64,000 nucleotides of DNA from positions 7,856,727 to 7,920,726 of the forward strand of contig NC_051123.1 of the NCBI RefSeq assembly GCF_014839805.1, in the 5' to 3' direction. The notes beneath the pieces are model-generated. The model was not told the DNA's origin. It saw only the letters and a program-made list of their open reading frames with translations, and made no database searches. Every line of letters starts with the position of its first letter. Positions within the stretch are counted from its first letter, which is position 1. The translations under genes and the position numbers were made by a program. This stretch comes from Manduca sexta (lineage: Eukaryota; Arthropoda; Insecta; Lepidoptera; Sphingidae). Of the stretch, positions 48,401-63,400 are shown one piece after another.

Positions 48401-51400
48401 TCATGGTATCTGTTAAGATTTCTGAAATAGACTAAATATTATAAAAAAAAAATCTTCCATAATATAGTGGCTTAAACTTTTAATTAGTTTAAATATGAAA
48501 TGTTTGTCATGAAAAAAAAAGATTATAGGATTCATAAAGTTGTTAAAGTTATTTTATTAACCTCTTTGATCGTGCAAAAAACCAAAAAGCGGTCGCGATT
48601 TAGCACACGCGAGTTTGAGTCACGGTCTCCTGAACACAGCATTTGGCTCGCGTCCAACGCTGGAAGTTAATCTCTGCATGTTCCGAATATCTGACACTCT
48701 GCTCCAACTTAGACGCAAGGGAACATGGAAGTAAGCTTCAAGTTATACGCTATTGGTGTTGACGCAATATAAGAACCTTCAAGAGTCTATACCTTTTTTA
48801 ATGGCTGATGACGCGTCTATGATTCTTCTGATGTTAGCAATGGTCATCTAATTGTTACATTACCTTTCCTAATAAATTTTAAATTATGTCAGGAAATGCA
48901 AGATGTAGGGGATTACGGATTGTACATGAGTAGACGCGGATGCGCGACCCAGGCGGCGTCTGTTAATAAAAGGGACAAGGGCGCTGAATCGATCCCGGCA
49001 GCGCCGTAAGCTCCTGGCCCGACCCTGACCTCCCGGGTCCAGCCCCCAAGGGCTACCCCGTTCGGGATAGCGGGCTGACGTCGAGTTCACACGCGGGTAC
49101 ACAGCAATTAAGTTTGTCAATCGTTTATAATTTTTAATTAAAGCAATTAATGGAAATAGGAGATTGTGCTGAGGGCTCAGGGTCTCGAGTCTGGGATTTA
49201 TGCCGTATATGGAGATAGGCTGCTCGTCCCCTATCACATACTGGGACGGAATAACACGGCATAAAGTGATATATTTCCCAATAAATTAGTACTTAATCTA
49301 ATACAAATTATGAAAAAAAATCCATGATACAAAAAACAATAGCAATGCATTAAGTAATGAGACTATTAATATTATTACAAAGACTATGAAATGTGTTACG
49401 CATGCGTTCTGCTTCAATGAGTTTTTCCTATTTATTTTTGCGTTTCATTGTAATTTTAGTGTGCAATAAAAGGCGCTAACGACATCAGTCGCCCGCCGCG
49501 CGCCTTAATCGGATCACCCCTTTATACAAGCACTTATTGTCTCGCCAAATAGACTAATAATATCCCTTAGTGTTTCAAAAGAACGCTTCTCGTCGGATGC
49601 ATAATAATAGAATTTGTCTTGAGGCTATTTGCGCTGATTCAGTGCGATATTTAGCTGATGATAACATATTTCTTGGACTGATATTATCCACGGTGATCTC
49701 AATTCTATTCTGTATTCATTTAATTATATTTTGAACAAACTTTTGCCTACGGTTCTGTCTGTCGTCTGAGTTTAAGAGAAGTTTACAAGTAATTTTACCT
49801 CCTTAGTTAAAGGCGGTGTATATAGGTGCTACGTAGTACCTGGTATGTATGAGGAAAGAGTGATCTTTATCGTGATGAAATGTTTTCATTTACAGCTATT
49901 TTGAATAAACGATCCCAATCACAATCTTCAATCTGATTCCAAGAATGAGCCAATCAAAATAACTCATTTGTAAGAATGTCAAAAAAAAAACTTCTGATTG
50001 GTACCTACGTTTTTGACATAGATCGAAGAAAGCATAATGAAAATGGCGGTTATGAGAATAAATATTTTTTCATTTTACCAAAAGTTCGCCATCTGCGGAT
50101 GAAATACGAATATCAACGGCATACCGTTCCTCTGTTTTACATTTGATTCTTTATCAATGGTTAAGCCTCTTTCCTTCAATACTGGTATGACGGAGGTTAG
50201 GAGATTCGCAAGACTTTAAAATTTTGTAGAGCACTCTTTCGTGTTTACGTTTCTGCGAAATATAATTATGAGGACGGAGTTACGGGCAAAAACTATTTCC
50301 TAATATGTATAATCCTTGTTATAATAGCTTGTAAAGATTTATTTTTGATCCTCCAGGCAAAGATCTATTTCAATCGAATAGAACCTTTAGGTTAAGGTCA
50401 GTTCTTGGGTCATATTACTATTTATAGCAAGTAAATAATATTATATACTCATGCAGTTCATGTTCTTATATCTTATGGTGTTGGACATATTAAGGCAAAC
50501 CAGTTACAGTCTCATATTCCTATAGAGTCTTATGGGGTTGGACATATTAAGATAAACCAGTTCCTGCCGTCGCGCTGCACGTATGTAGGTCGGAGACATG
50601 ATGCGTGGCGGAGTGTTCGTTTTGTCCAACCAGTATGTTTACGTTATATCAATAAACAACATTTAAACACAACTATGCATGAACGCACAAAGCACAAACT
50701 CATTGACTACGGACTTGTTCAACCGTGACTTGGACGTTCCAATACATTATTATGAAATTATGTGTCTTTAATGTACGGGAGACGTATAACCATTGATATC
50801 TATACATATCTTCTTGCAAGTGCTTCTTGGTAGAGATCAGCAGAAGGATCTGGTGACCCGGTAATCTATATCAGCAGCACACTGGATTATAATTTATATA
50901 GCCTTTATCAGGACAAATTGTTTAGGTAGTGGAACAATTATATGCTTGTGAAAATACGACGATAAATTCAATAGAAATAAAATCCCTGCCTTGCTGGAGA
51001 AGCAACATGCGCATTGAATATTTTGCAATATAGTACGGCTGTTTATTTACAATTTACAGCAGTTGAGTTTGGCAGTTAGAACGTCGCAGGTAACACACAA
51101 TAATAAATACATTATCATATAGTGCTCTTTTAATAAACGAGATATGACTGACATTTGTAACAAAATCCATTAAAATAAGCTAATTACCCAGGAATGCCAA
51201 TATTGTGGCCAATCCGTCAAACGAGGCGAATATTTGGAATAATACAGTAATGTGTCGAGACAGTGTGTCTACCATATTTCGTAAACACATATTGGCATCC
51301 TTCCACGTGTGTCGGTGCGTTTCATGCGCGCGGCGCTGCGGACTGCGGGTGCGAGATAACGGAACACTGTGACGGCTTTATCTTCCTTTTATCTTGCCGT

Positions 51401-54400
51401 TGATTATTGCACTCTTACGTTCGTTGTTTTAGTTATCTCGCTATCTAACACGATTAACCAAATCCCGCTGGTGGTCGTTATAATTTGAGAAATACTAACT
51501 TATGCCTGCTGCTCCAGTCGCCTATAAGTTCTTTAGGGATAAAATGTTGCCTTATCTATAGTGTTCAGAGAGGGTTTCTTTATTAGCTGGTTAAGGATAT
51601 TTTGAAAGTTATTACGGCAATAAAGAACTTTTGCTCAGAAAAATTCACGAGCTTAGCTACGCAGGAAAACAGTTCGGGAAGCGACGGATATCATCATTGA
51701 TTATTTCTGATTTGCATGATGCATGTTGGTAATCCCAATAGTACAGCGTACGTATGTTAAAAATTTAAAAAGTTTCTTTTTTATTTTGTTAGAATAGTCT
51801 TGCGTGTACTCGCAATATTAATATCTAATACGCACGTTGTTGCGTAGAAAGGCGTTCTTAAAATCCGTTAAGAATAATCCAACAATGACGTCAGCGGTAC
51901 ATTTTACCGAGCACTTTCGCAAATTGATATCTTGAGTGATTTACCTGTTTATTGTGATGTAATTTGTTTTATCTACATTCTGATTATAATGTATCTCGTT
52001 ATATGTATTGTAATATAACACGTATTAGTCAGTTATTACTTGTATGCTTTGTATGAATACCGTGAACATTTTATCGCAATATTTTTTCAAGGAAAGAGGT
52101 TTGGTAACGAATTTGTTGTTATACTTAGTTAAAATTAAAGATTTTTGTACTCACTGGTGTGTGAAAAATATTGAAAGTGTGAGCGAGAACTGTCGTAAGT
52201 TTTAAATAATATTCCAAAAAGACTATGCGTGCCTTTACAAGCTTTGTAAAACGCGTCATAATGCTAGAGCTCTAAGAATCCTTTTTCTCATCTTCCCCTC
52301 CAGGATCACTGAAATTCCTCAGTCGGGGGTGCACCTTTATCCCCATTACCAAGTACCGTGGTGGAAATTACAGCGGTACCTAGAAAAAACACGTGAGGTG
52401 AAATGTTTGTGAAATTTTTTACCTGTGTCGATGTTATTACTTATGGTAATAGTATATGGCTAGCGATAGGATACCGGACATATTTTGTACCCGTCTGCAT
52501 AGCAACCATCGCACACATGGTGACAAACCCGCTTTAGTGTGTCGATCAGACTGATTAGTCCCGTTTCGGGGCCGGTTACCAACGAGTAAGAAAAGCCGGC
52601 ACATATCTAAAGACCATCAGGGGTCGGACCTTCCCTGATTGGCCAATATTTGGATCATTATATAACAAAAATAAAATAAGATGTTCTGCTTTACATGGGT
52701 ATAACGTGTTATAGGTTCTGAACATCTTTAAGCTCATTGGATCGTTATATTCACATAAAGTGTCTCGAAGGGTGATATTAACTTCACCTTTCGCATAATT
52801 AAAATGTCATATTAATTATAATATTTATTAAGGTCAAACAACTTCACACTGTAGTGTTTACTGTATTCTCATTATTCAGGTCATTTGAGGTGAGTTTTTG
52901 TAGATAAATTATCGCCGCGTCAAACAGTTTTTCCGGAGTAAAAGTCAGCTTACAATAATCTTTTCATGTTACTGAAACGTATGCGGTGTTTACGTATAAC
53001 ACTAAGATTATTTACTGAATCACTTATCTCAACATCTGTCTTGTAATATTTACCGCGAAAGTACGTAAATAATTCATCCACAATACGTCGACGATAACGC
53101 CCCAAACACAGCATTTGGTGACAACTGACGAACGCGAGAACCACTGACGCGCTGGGGCCTTATTCTCTATCCCGCACGTTATTTTGACAGTGCGTAACAA
53201 GCACGTAACACAACGCATCATGTTTAGGACTATAGAAATTTGGCTTACAGAATACCATTCCACGCACATTTCTCGAAGATAACATGACACGGCCGTGTTA
53301 CGCGTTTACACTATCATACAGAATAAAGGCCCTGATTGCGGGCGCGTCCGTGACGGAGTGTCAGAAAGCCGACAGATAAGGGAGGCCGTCACTAACTTTC
53401 TAACCTTGACATTAATGCCGATAAACGTTCAATATTATTACTAGTCGCGCGCTTCCCACCGGCGGGGCGGGAACGAGCGTTTTGCAGAATTGTCGTATAA
53501 ACACAACCACTCATTGAGGTTAAATAATTTGCAGAATAACAAAGACGTGGAGGCTTTGGACGACAAAAGTCTTCAGGCGCTCCTTGAAGAGGCTATCGCC
53601 TACAAAGGTCCCAAAGATCGAGAGGGTAAAAGCAGTTTGTTCAAGGTGAGTTTCATAATGTAATGCTTGTCTTACTGAGGAAGTGTTATGATTATTATCG
53701 GAAACTCCATGCGAGCGTCACCTCCGCGCGGTCTCGGCAATAGGCAATAAGCAGTCATTACACAGGTAGCATACTCGGCAGGAGCAAGTCACACGATTAC
53801 ATGAGTACTTCGAAATGCAATCTCATTGTCTGATTCTGATTTTGCTATCTAGCATGTCAACAAAATCAAATCACGGTGACAAAGTAAATTGCAAAAGTAA
53901 CAATAATGATGGTTTACATTTTGAGACGTAGGCGGATGTAGAATGAACTGACATATTTAGCGAAGTCGTATAAATATGATTGTGATGGAGCACTAATTGT
54001 TTAGTACGATCAAACGAGTATTCAAAAGTAATTGCGTAATGTGTTCGATTAAGAGTATTGAATACTGTAGTGTCGTTACCATTTTTTTCTCGTGACGTTT
54101 TTGACGTTTCGCTAACAAGAGCTAAAGTTGTGCACAACAATTGACGATAAATGATTTATGTGGTTTGATTTGCGTCCATAATACTTTTGTATGTAATTGT
54201 AATCGTGATGCTATCGTTTACATAATAGTTTTCATTTAATGTTTTATGGTATTCTCAATAATAAACAGTTGTTGAGAACGTATTAGATACTGAGCTAAGT
54301 GGGTTGTGATATATGCGAGTATTGTTTTGCACTGCAATATATGCGAAATTGGTTTGAAACTACTATTAACTTTTTTGCATGCCCCTTTTCACACACCAGC

Positions 54401-57400
54401 CCTATTCTTGATGGTCTCAATTTGGACAGCAAATAGACTAATGCATGAAGCGTTAAAGTAAATTTGAACCGAACACTTGATGTGCTTAGGAGCTGCTCGA
54501 GGAGGCCGAACAGGACGACCAGGCGTGCGAGGCGGCGGCGGCACGGTCGCTGGGCGGCTGTCGCGGCTGCTCGCTGCAGGACCTGGTGGCCGCGCTGGCC
54601 GCCGAGCCCGCCGCCGGCCCGCGCCGACACAACGCGCGCCGACACGCGCCCGCGCCCTCCAATGTGTCTACGCGCGCCACGCAAGGCGGCAGTCTGCCCT
54701 CCGGCGTCGACACATGTAAATACATAACAATAAACAATTGTAACTAGATCTTGCTAATTAAATCTTTGACTTTCTTTCAAGTGAAAACGGTTTAAAAACT
54801 AATGTTACGCATACTCACTGTTTATCTATTGGAAAACTTCGATCTGAAGTTGCAACGGTTGCGTGCGCCGTACTGGCGTGTGTAGTATACAAACTTGGCC
54901 GGGGATATATGTAAACAGATGAATATTCATAATATAATATAATAAGCAAAATTATTAGGCAGCATGGCGTTAATTGTAGTCATAAACTGTAAACCGTGTT
55001 AAAATATAAGTAATATGTGTATGTTTTAATGGCGAAACGTCCATACTATCCGATTCCTACCGGCTTCCCTTTTAGGTTTATTTAAGTTTGTCTTAGTTTT
55101 TGTTTTCTGTTAAATTGGCCGCGAGCTTAATTGCTCATTCTGCGTAGATCGGACCACCAACAGCTAAAAATTTAAAAAAGTTGTATATTTGTAAATGTAG
55201 TTAGATATTGTAACTTTGACTTTGCGGATGAACAACACCTAAGTCCCCCCCGTGACCATGAAAGCTGCAAAGTCTTCCAAACGTCGAGAGAAAAGTAAAA
55301 TATTAAAACCGCGATAAAATTCGAAAAATAGTTTAATTTACATAAGTAATCATCTGGCCGCGATATGTTAACTAAGTATTTTTTTTTCCTCGGGTGACCT
55401 TTTGAAAAATTTCACCTTTCGTCACTGGTGTGTTTTGTGTTGCAGCGTCCCTGCTGAGCGAGGAGCCGGCGCGCGGCGCGGGGTACCTGGCGACGGTGCG
55501 CTGCGTCAACCCGCCGCCGCTCGCCGAGCGCCGCGTGTCCGCCAGCGACGCCAACGCGCCGCACGACCTCGAGCTGCTCAACAGGTACCGCCGAGCGCAC
55601 GCCAGCTCCGATGGTGATACAGTGGCGCACTGTAGCCATGTTTATTCCGTCGCATGATATGATAGAGGGCGAGCCTATAGCTAGTTGAATTTAACGTATT
55701 TAGTAAAAACAAACCAAACGATTACTTAAACGATTCGATATCTTCGTATTGATCGCGAAAAGGGACTTAATCAAAACTATATATTTTGAAGGTAGACGTT
55801 TAGTGTATTCAGTATTTATTTAAAGAAAGAAAACAGCGTGCAATTGGCTAAAATATCAGGACGCGCTACAGTATATATTTAGCTATTTATGTTGATTTAG
55901 TTTATTTATTCGTTGTTGTGATAATTTACGAGCAATAACTCTATCTGTTCGTTTCAAGTCTAATATTTTCTTTATTTTTACTAAGCGTTCACGATTGTAC
56001 CGATATAACTTGCATAACACTCGTAGATGGTAACTATATAACGCATAACGAGAACTTAACGCTGAGGTCAAGAATCGCGCTGAACGACGCGACTTAATCT
56101 GATTGAATGTTTGTAATACGAATTGAAACATCTGTTTGACAGTTTGATGCATTCAAGGGCGTCGCCAAGAGGGGCAGGTACTACTGGGCAGGGTAGGGAG
56201 AGGCAGCTGAACCCCACCCCTAGAGATTCTAAAAATGTTGCCCAATGTAAAGCAACCAATGCCCTAAGTCTATGACTTGAGTTGCTTGATCAATCATTCC
56301 CGTACGTCAAAACTCGAATGAATTCACCAATTCTATTCCTAATATTCCGTACGCTCAGTTACGCTCTGCTGTATGTTATTGTTAAAGCAGTAGAGGAGGG
56401 GTGGGGGGAACATGTGCGCTCGACTTTACCTACAATTCATACTTTTCTCATTCTCCATATCAACTTGCTCGTCCCTGGGCCATCGACTCGCGAAACTCTT
56501 GGAAGCATTTATAGTGCCTGCAGTTGGTACGATCTGTTTAGATCAAACAAAAACACCATCACTCATCACACTTATATTCCCAAAACAGTATGCAAAGGTG
56601 AAAACAGGATAAGTATCCACTTTTTGTGAAGGGTGTTCCGTCCCATGATGACGAGGACGAAGCTAATGCTATATCGCACAATTTAAAAAAAAAACCTAAT
56701 ATCATGTTTGTTAGATTCATTCTTTTTATATTATTAGTTATATAAATGACTTATGTTATATTTTAAAAGTACATTGAATAGTGGATGTAATTTAGACAAA
56801 GCTTGAATTTTAATAAAATAAAAAATATGACCAATTTTACTTCGGTTAAGATGCACTATAATCACAGTAAGATTGTGTCAAATTTATGAACATAGGTACT
56901 ATTTGTTATATTCAACATAAATAATGTAAATTTCCTTGAATATATTTTAGATGTGTATCACAGTAACGAGTGTCTGTACAGTTGCTACATAAAAGTAATT
57001 CCAGTAGATAAAAATCATACGTTTAAAATAAAGTTAAAACGGGTTGCATTAACGATATTTTTTTATTCGTACATTAACAAACACCTAAGTAAGTTTCTAG
57101 TTATTAGAACCGTGATTATGGCCGGTACATTGACACGACATGTGTTACTGGCGGTGGTAAATTCTATAAAAAGTCTGCGTTTTCAGAAGTCGCCTTGGTT
57201 ATTTTAATATCGCGCTTGAAATAATTTAACGTTTCCATAAACGCAAGTGTCGTAACAAGTAGGTTTTGAACAGGCCGGATTGAGTTATTTTGTCGATTGC
57301 TGAGAAATAATCACCTCCATTCAAGTGATGCTCAATCTGGCCGCTACTTCACTCAGCATTCGGTGCAGTGGAGTGACTTTGTCGTGGTCGTATCAAAAGC

Positions 57401-60400
57401 GTATAAAAGCGTCGGGTTAATTGTTCGCAGAAGGAGCAAACCGACGTACCCGATGACGTACACGGCGCGCGCGACGCTGGAGATCGGCAGCGGCAGCGTG
57501 TGCTCGGGCCGCGCGGTCACCACCACCACCGCCTCCAACCAGGTGCGTACGCCGCATCACTCACTCACCCGCCCTGTGCGCCCCCCACCCGCCCCGGCGG
57601 ACCACCACCAGGCCAAACTCATGAACGGACTGCGCCCCAGGGCGCCGCGCGACTCACGCCTCGATGACGGTGGTGGTGGCCAACACGGACACGCGTCCCG
57701 TGTCCTAACACCAGAAGGTAAGGAATGTCCGCGCGGCCCGGTTGAATACGCTAAGCAATGCCAACAAAAATGGGATGATGCGACCGACGCGAGCCATGTC
57801 GAACGCACGAGTCGCAATTCTGATGTGAGACGGAAATCGCAATACAAAGATTTGGAATCACAAATTTGGAATGACAATGTCAACAGATGGTATGAAGGTT
57901 TATCTGCCTATTCGAACCCTTTTAATGGTTTTGGTCAGTGTCAACCCTCAAGTGAAATAAATAAGGAAAGCAATCTTCACGTGCCTGTCCAACACTCTTT
58001 ATGTACTAATTACCATGACAGTACGCATGCACCAACTGGCATAATATATTATACAGAATGCGCTAATTCAAATAATATTATTAATGCCGAATAACACTCT
58101 GCTCTCTCTCCAAGTACTTACATGGGTATTTCAGGTGAATCAATAAGAGTTAATCAAAACTTATCCAATGACAGAGACGCCTTATCCAATAAAATCAATG
58201 CATATGCTCATAGCGAAGTAACACAATATTTAAATGTTGTTAATAATGTTGCTATCTTTAAGAAAACGTCTACGGGTTCTTTAGGGCAAAATTTAGTGAC
58301 GCCAAAGTCGGTACCAATTAATCCTAGAAACATCCGAAACATGTCCGTTGGTAAACCCGCATCACCGGACGATGGTGTTAAAGAAAATGGTCCTAATAAA
58401 TTTGTAAAAAAATATCCGTGTAAAGAAATAAACCAGGGTCTAAACGATGTACAAACCCAATCAAATAAATTTAGATTATCTACAAATGTAAGTGTCGAAT
58501 TTAATCAAACTACAAAAAGTAATAAAACTTCACGGGAAGCTAAAGAAAGTGGTTCTGGAAATTATGATAAAGTAACATCACAAAAATCCAGCGCCTTAGA
58601 AAATGATACTAAAGTAATAAACCAAAAAAAATATGAGACTCTTTCCGTAAAAGATATAGAACTAAAAGATATTTCCATGATTGCTACTGAAAGTAAAGGC
58701 AAATCGGAATAATTTTCGGAATATGTAGCGGATCAGGAAAAACTTTTCCAGGCGTTAGAGAATTCCAAAGACAATTGTTTTGATGTAATAAAAACCAGAG
58801 ATCAAAAAGGATTCGAGGAATTATTGGATACTGAAGCAGATCCAAGCGGAACTCTCGGTGATAACGATTACTTCGAAATGAAAGAATTTACTGAAATGAA
58901 AAGTCTATTTGAAAGTATTGAAATCTTAGATGTTAAAAAGAACCTTATAAAGGATTCCAAAGGAAATAGGTGTGATAAGGACAACGACAATAGTATTGAA
59001 CTCTTAGATGCACATAATAACGCTGTTAAGGATGCCAAAGGATGTAGGAGCGATAAGGACAAGGAATACCAAATGGATCATGTAATAGTTAAGGACATGG
59101 AAAATATGCAAATCGATGATAAGGATGTGCAAGATGTAGAAGCTGATAGATTGGATATTGAAAAGGGACAGATGGAAAAAAACGATATTCAAACTAATCT
59201 GAAAACTAATAACGATGATCAAGCTGAAGCCAGTGATCATTGTATAGCTAATAATAAAGATTGCGGTGTGTCTTTAAACTCAAACACCGTGCGCACTGAA
59301 AAAAATCTGGATAATTTAAACGTCACACAAGACGTCGATGATAAATTAACTAAATTGAGTGAAAATAAAACTAGCGACGATCGATACGTATTAGCAGAGC
59401 TGCCTAACAATGCTTACGTTTTCCTAACACTTCCTAAGCGCTTGCTTACGCTTACCAATTGTGATGACGTTATGCGAGTGAAAGAATTAGAGGCCAATAA
59501 TAATATCAATCCGTACATGCCTGGTAACACCGCTGTTGCTAAGCCGGCAAAGAATAAAAAGGAAAAGGCTGTAGTACCTAAAAATAGCGACATGAGGAAA
59601 GAGGCATTTAATAAAAACGCTCTGAAAGTGCTGTTATTTGAGAGCCAGCTCAGAGGCGATAGAATGATTTCGATCAAAAGCCGATTGTCGCCTATTACGG
59701 ACGAGGTAGGGGCCCACGTATTGCATGCACTGTACAATTACATGATGCGAAGTGTTGGCGGCGGGTTCTGAAGTGATTGTGTTTTCGCAGGTCGATTCCG
59801 CTATACCGTTTAGTTGCATCACAACACCGGAGGTTGTGGCCAGTTGCAACACGACGTCGTCCGCGTCGCAGTCGGCGGTCGCAGTCGATGCCAAGGTGAA
59901 CTATCTCGACACACTTTCAGCTCCGCCTCTGTTTTATATAATTCATGTTAACTTACACCATTTGCACACTTTTTGATCGTTTTAATCTTGTAACTTACTT
60001 TTTAAATTGTTCCTATGTTAAAATGATATTTTTTTGTTGGCTATTTTCAATTCGTTCATGCCTGGTACTTACTGCATTTTATTAATAACGCTTGTGCAAA
60101 AAGCCGACTCACGGTGAAACATATAAACTTATATAATATTTCACTTCACCACTAACATAACATCCTATATAGTTGATTCTGTAATGTACAATTATTGATA
60201 TACGTAAGATAGTCGATCGTCTCAGCGATTCTCCTGGCGGTGCCGACGGAGACGTTGTAGACGTAATACAACGAGACGTTACTTGTAAGTACAAAGCGAC
60301 AGTGAATTGCCAATACCTTCTAACTGCCGAAATCAACTAAAATTACACTTAAACGTTGAAGGTTTTAAGTTCATTATCTCAAAAAGGCGAAATTTCAGAT

Positions 60401-63400
60401 GGAAGGTCTTGACAGTTCATCGTCGAAATGCCTGACTTTTTCTGCCGATAATTGGTTTTATTATCTTGGGACAGTTTTGAATTTAAGTTTTACTTTTTTA
60501 CGCGAGGACAAAACGACCGGTGTACAAACTGGTTTTCTCTGGCTATTTGTTAATTTTTTTTTCACATAATGATTTCGTTCATACATGTCTTTTTCGATGC
60601 TAGTAGAGAATTAGTTAATTATATTACTACAACTTGCTCTATGACGTATTTACGTTCATTTTCGTATAAAAAATAACATGCAGTCGAACATAGGATTCCC
60701 TCCATTTTTAAAGTCGATTAAAAAGTGGAATACGTAAAAATCGAATAAAATATGTTATGCCACCACAATCTTTCGGTGTTACGTGCAAAAATAGAACATC
60801 GGCAGAAAAAGTTAGGGTAGACAGAAGTGAGTGTGTGGCGTGGTGCAGCCGCTGCAGCTGGGCTCGAGCTACCGCGCCGTGGCCAGTCTCACGGGCGCCG
60901 CGCCCGCGCCCCGCGCCGCCGGCCCGCACCCCCCGCACCCCCCGCACCCCCCGCAACCCTCGCCCGAACACGCGCTGCAGGTACGCACGGCACCGAGCTT
61001 GGGCGATACAACTACAGGCTGCACACCTGCTCTCTAGAGCGAGTATAGAATACCAAGATAACTTGCAGTATTTCACTTCCGCACCGTGTAAACAATACCG
61101 TGAAGCTGGCAGGAGTTGGGGCAAGTCGCAAGGGTATAGAAGTATTGAAATAAAAAAATTTTGGTGACAGTACCCTTAGCCTGAACATGGGGCGCAGGGA
61201 CAGTTATCTCGACGTTAGCCAACGATCACACAAGTCCCATCGATTATATTGAATTTAACTGTCAAAATTATGTCGAATGGAATCGACCAAATATTCTTAT
61301 GTTCGTAAGCTGACAGCATCTAAATTTGTCGTATCGTTAATGATCATACTGCGCACCTAAATGCTTGCCTAGTTTAGCTCACGTATTAATAATAATTTCC
61401 TTACATTGAAAGTCAACGCTCAAGATCCGTGCCTACACATATAAACTCGCACGTGTTTCAAACAAATAAGGGTCATTTTTAATAAACGATTCCAATCTTT
61501 ACCTTACATCCAATCCCGAGAATACACCAAACAAAATAAGTAATTTGTAACTACTTGTGTTTTAAATACTTCTGATTGGTCCATTTTCGCGGTGGAACGA
61601 AAATCTGATTAGGATCGTTTAGTGACAACGGCTGTTATTGTTCATGTTTTAAATTAAAAAAGCTAACAACATAATTTTTGCTATCGTTATAGTCTAATTC
61701 TGTTTGATAGATGTGGGAATTCGTATTTCTAATATCTCAAAGAACTAATTATCAACCTGAACTAATAGTCATAATATACACTAGAATTAATACAAAGGGT
61801 AACCACATTAACTAATATTAATTTAGGGCGTCATAACTTGTAAGAATAGATTAGTAGAGCAAGAAATTTCTCCCCGAAAAGCAGAAGTACCCGCCAAACG
61901 TAAGCTACAATGTAGTTTCTTATAGTTTGGCCTAACCTTCTTTCTTTACTATTTTCTGTATAAAATTGTCTTAGAGCAGCTGTATAGTTTAGCATGATAG
62001 TATGTAGTACAAGTTTAGTGATCTTTAAATTCTATCAAGTTCTTCTATCTTTTTTTATTGCACACATCGACGATACCAATATCGACAATAGACGCCGTGA
62101 ATAAACGATCGTCTTTTACATAAACATCAGACTAATAGTTCTAGCGTAGCTTTCTGTCCAATATTTTGAATTATAATGCAGTTCCCAGCTACCATATATC
62201 AGGTAGTTGATAGAATAGGTTATTTGACAGGTATGCAACATAATGACGTATGTATATAAATAATGTTGGCTATTTTTACTAAAAGCCAAAAGTAAAATTA
62301 ATTTTTACTGGGGTTGCTATGACATCACACGTTTGTAACATCAGCTTTCATCCAAACTAATATGTTTAGTGTTTACAGACCTGTGACGTCATGTGACTTT
62401 CGACGCCGTATTACCGGAGTAAGCGTATTGGCATTTTATTTATTTTGTGTGTGTTTTTAATGATTTTCAAATGAAATCAGTACGGATAATCATTTAAAAT
62501 AAACATTTTTAGGGTCCATAGACATTCTCATTAATATGAAATGGTTTTCAGAAACTAGTAAAATAACCGATTAATTTGAAGAGAAATATCGGACATAAGA
62601 CGTCTAAAGGTTGATATCGTCGATGATTGCACCATTCTGCATTTGAATGAAAGCTAATTCCAAAATAGAAAATTTATTAAATTCTAAATGTCTAATGTTT
62701 CTAGTGGTCCAGTGGTGGCATATTCATTCTTTGAATCGCTAGGCGTCTGGGTTCGATTCCCAGTTCGTGTAATCGAAAATTAAAAGGTTTTCTATAAGAA
62801 ATCGCAAGGTAAGTTAGCGAGTCTCAATGCTTCTGCTTAAATCATATTCTAATTTTATTTACCCTTACGTTTAATTTGGTATGTTTAAACATAGTAGTCT
62901 GTTCATCGATTAGTTAATACCTAAAGAAAATGGCTTACAAAGTGAAGTACTAAAGCTAGCCATTTTTTGACCCATGTCACTATGCAATGGAATACGAAAC
63001 TAACGGTTATATAAAGTTTGTAAATGGTGTAACAATTGAAAAGCAGCTCTGCGATCTGATATAGTTTGAGAACACTTATAATGACATGCTAAAGCTACGC
63101 AGTAATACTGTTATACTGCCACTAAATTATAATCGAATCTAAATAACATGCAAAAAAGTAAAAAGCGGAACAATGATGTTTACAATTTGGTTGAATCTTA
63201 CGTATTCTAACTACATTAAAATTGTGTGCAAATGTTTAGTATTACGATAATATTGGTATAAACAATGGTGTTATAATATGATTGTCCACTTCTACAGCCG
63301 CGCAGCGTGATTCCGAGCAGTTTCAATGGGCTGCCGCTCTCGCGACCCAACTACGGCTCCACGGCCACCACCGCACCCGACGAATATAAGGTTTATACAA

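Larger units (their letters stand above)
33648..53534. other. 19.9-kb first intron of the large gene
   Basis: No conserved protein-coding gene was recognised here on either strand; open frames are short and lack family motifs. The first 2 kb is plain AT-rich sequence. Repeats are listed separately (35761-36761, 37484-37800, 38461-39073, 40537-40650, 45540-45868, 48884-49240, 52300-52640). CpG-rich islands at 41741-42110, 47285-47490, 51290-51370 and 53050-53500 may be promoters of alternative transcripts. Confidence 0.6.

Noticed and set aside
54295..54737. Minus- and plus-strand frames over the GC-rich exon 54490-54715
   Set aside because: High GC removes stops in all frames. Only the frame joining neighbouring exons with matching phase and valid splice sites was kept.
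57353..57883. Minus-strand frames over 57.3-57.9 kb
   Set aside because: They are antisense to the coding exon and its in-frame extension, with no independent signal.
62700..62775. Functional tRNA gene at the A/B-box pair
   Set aside because: The acceptor and anticodon arms do not pair convincingly; a SINE head explains it better.
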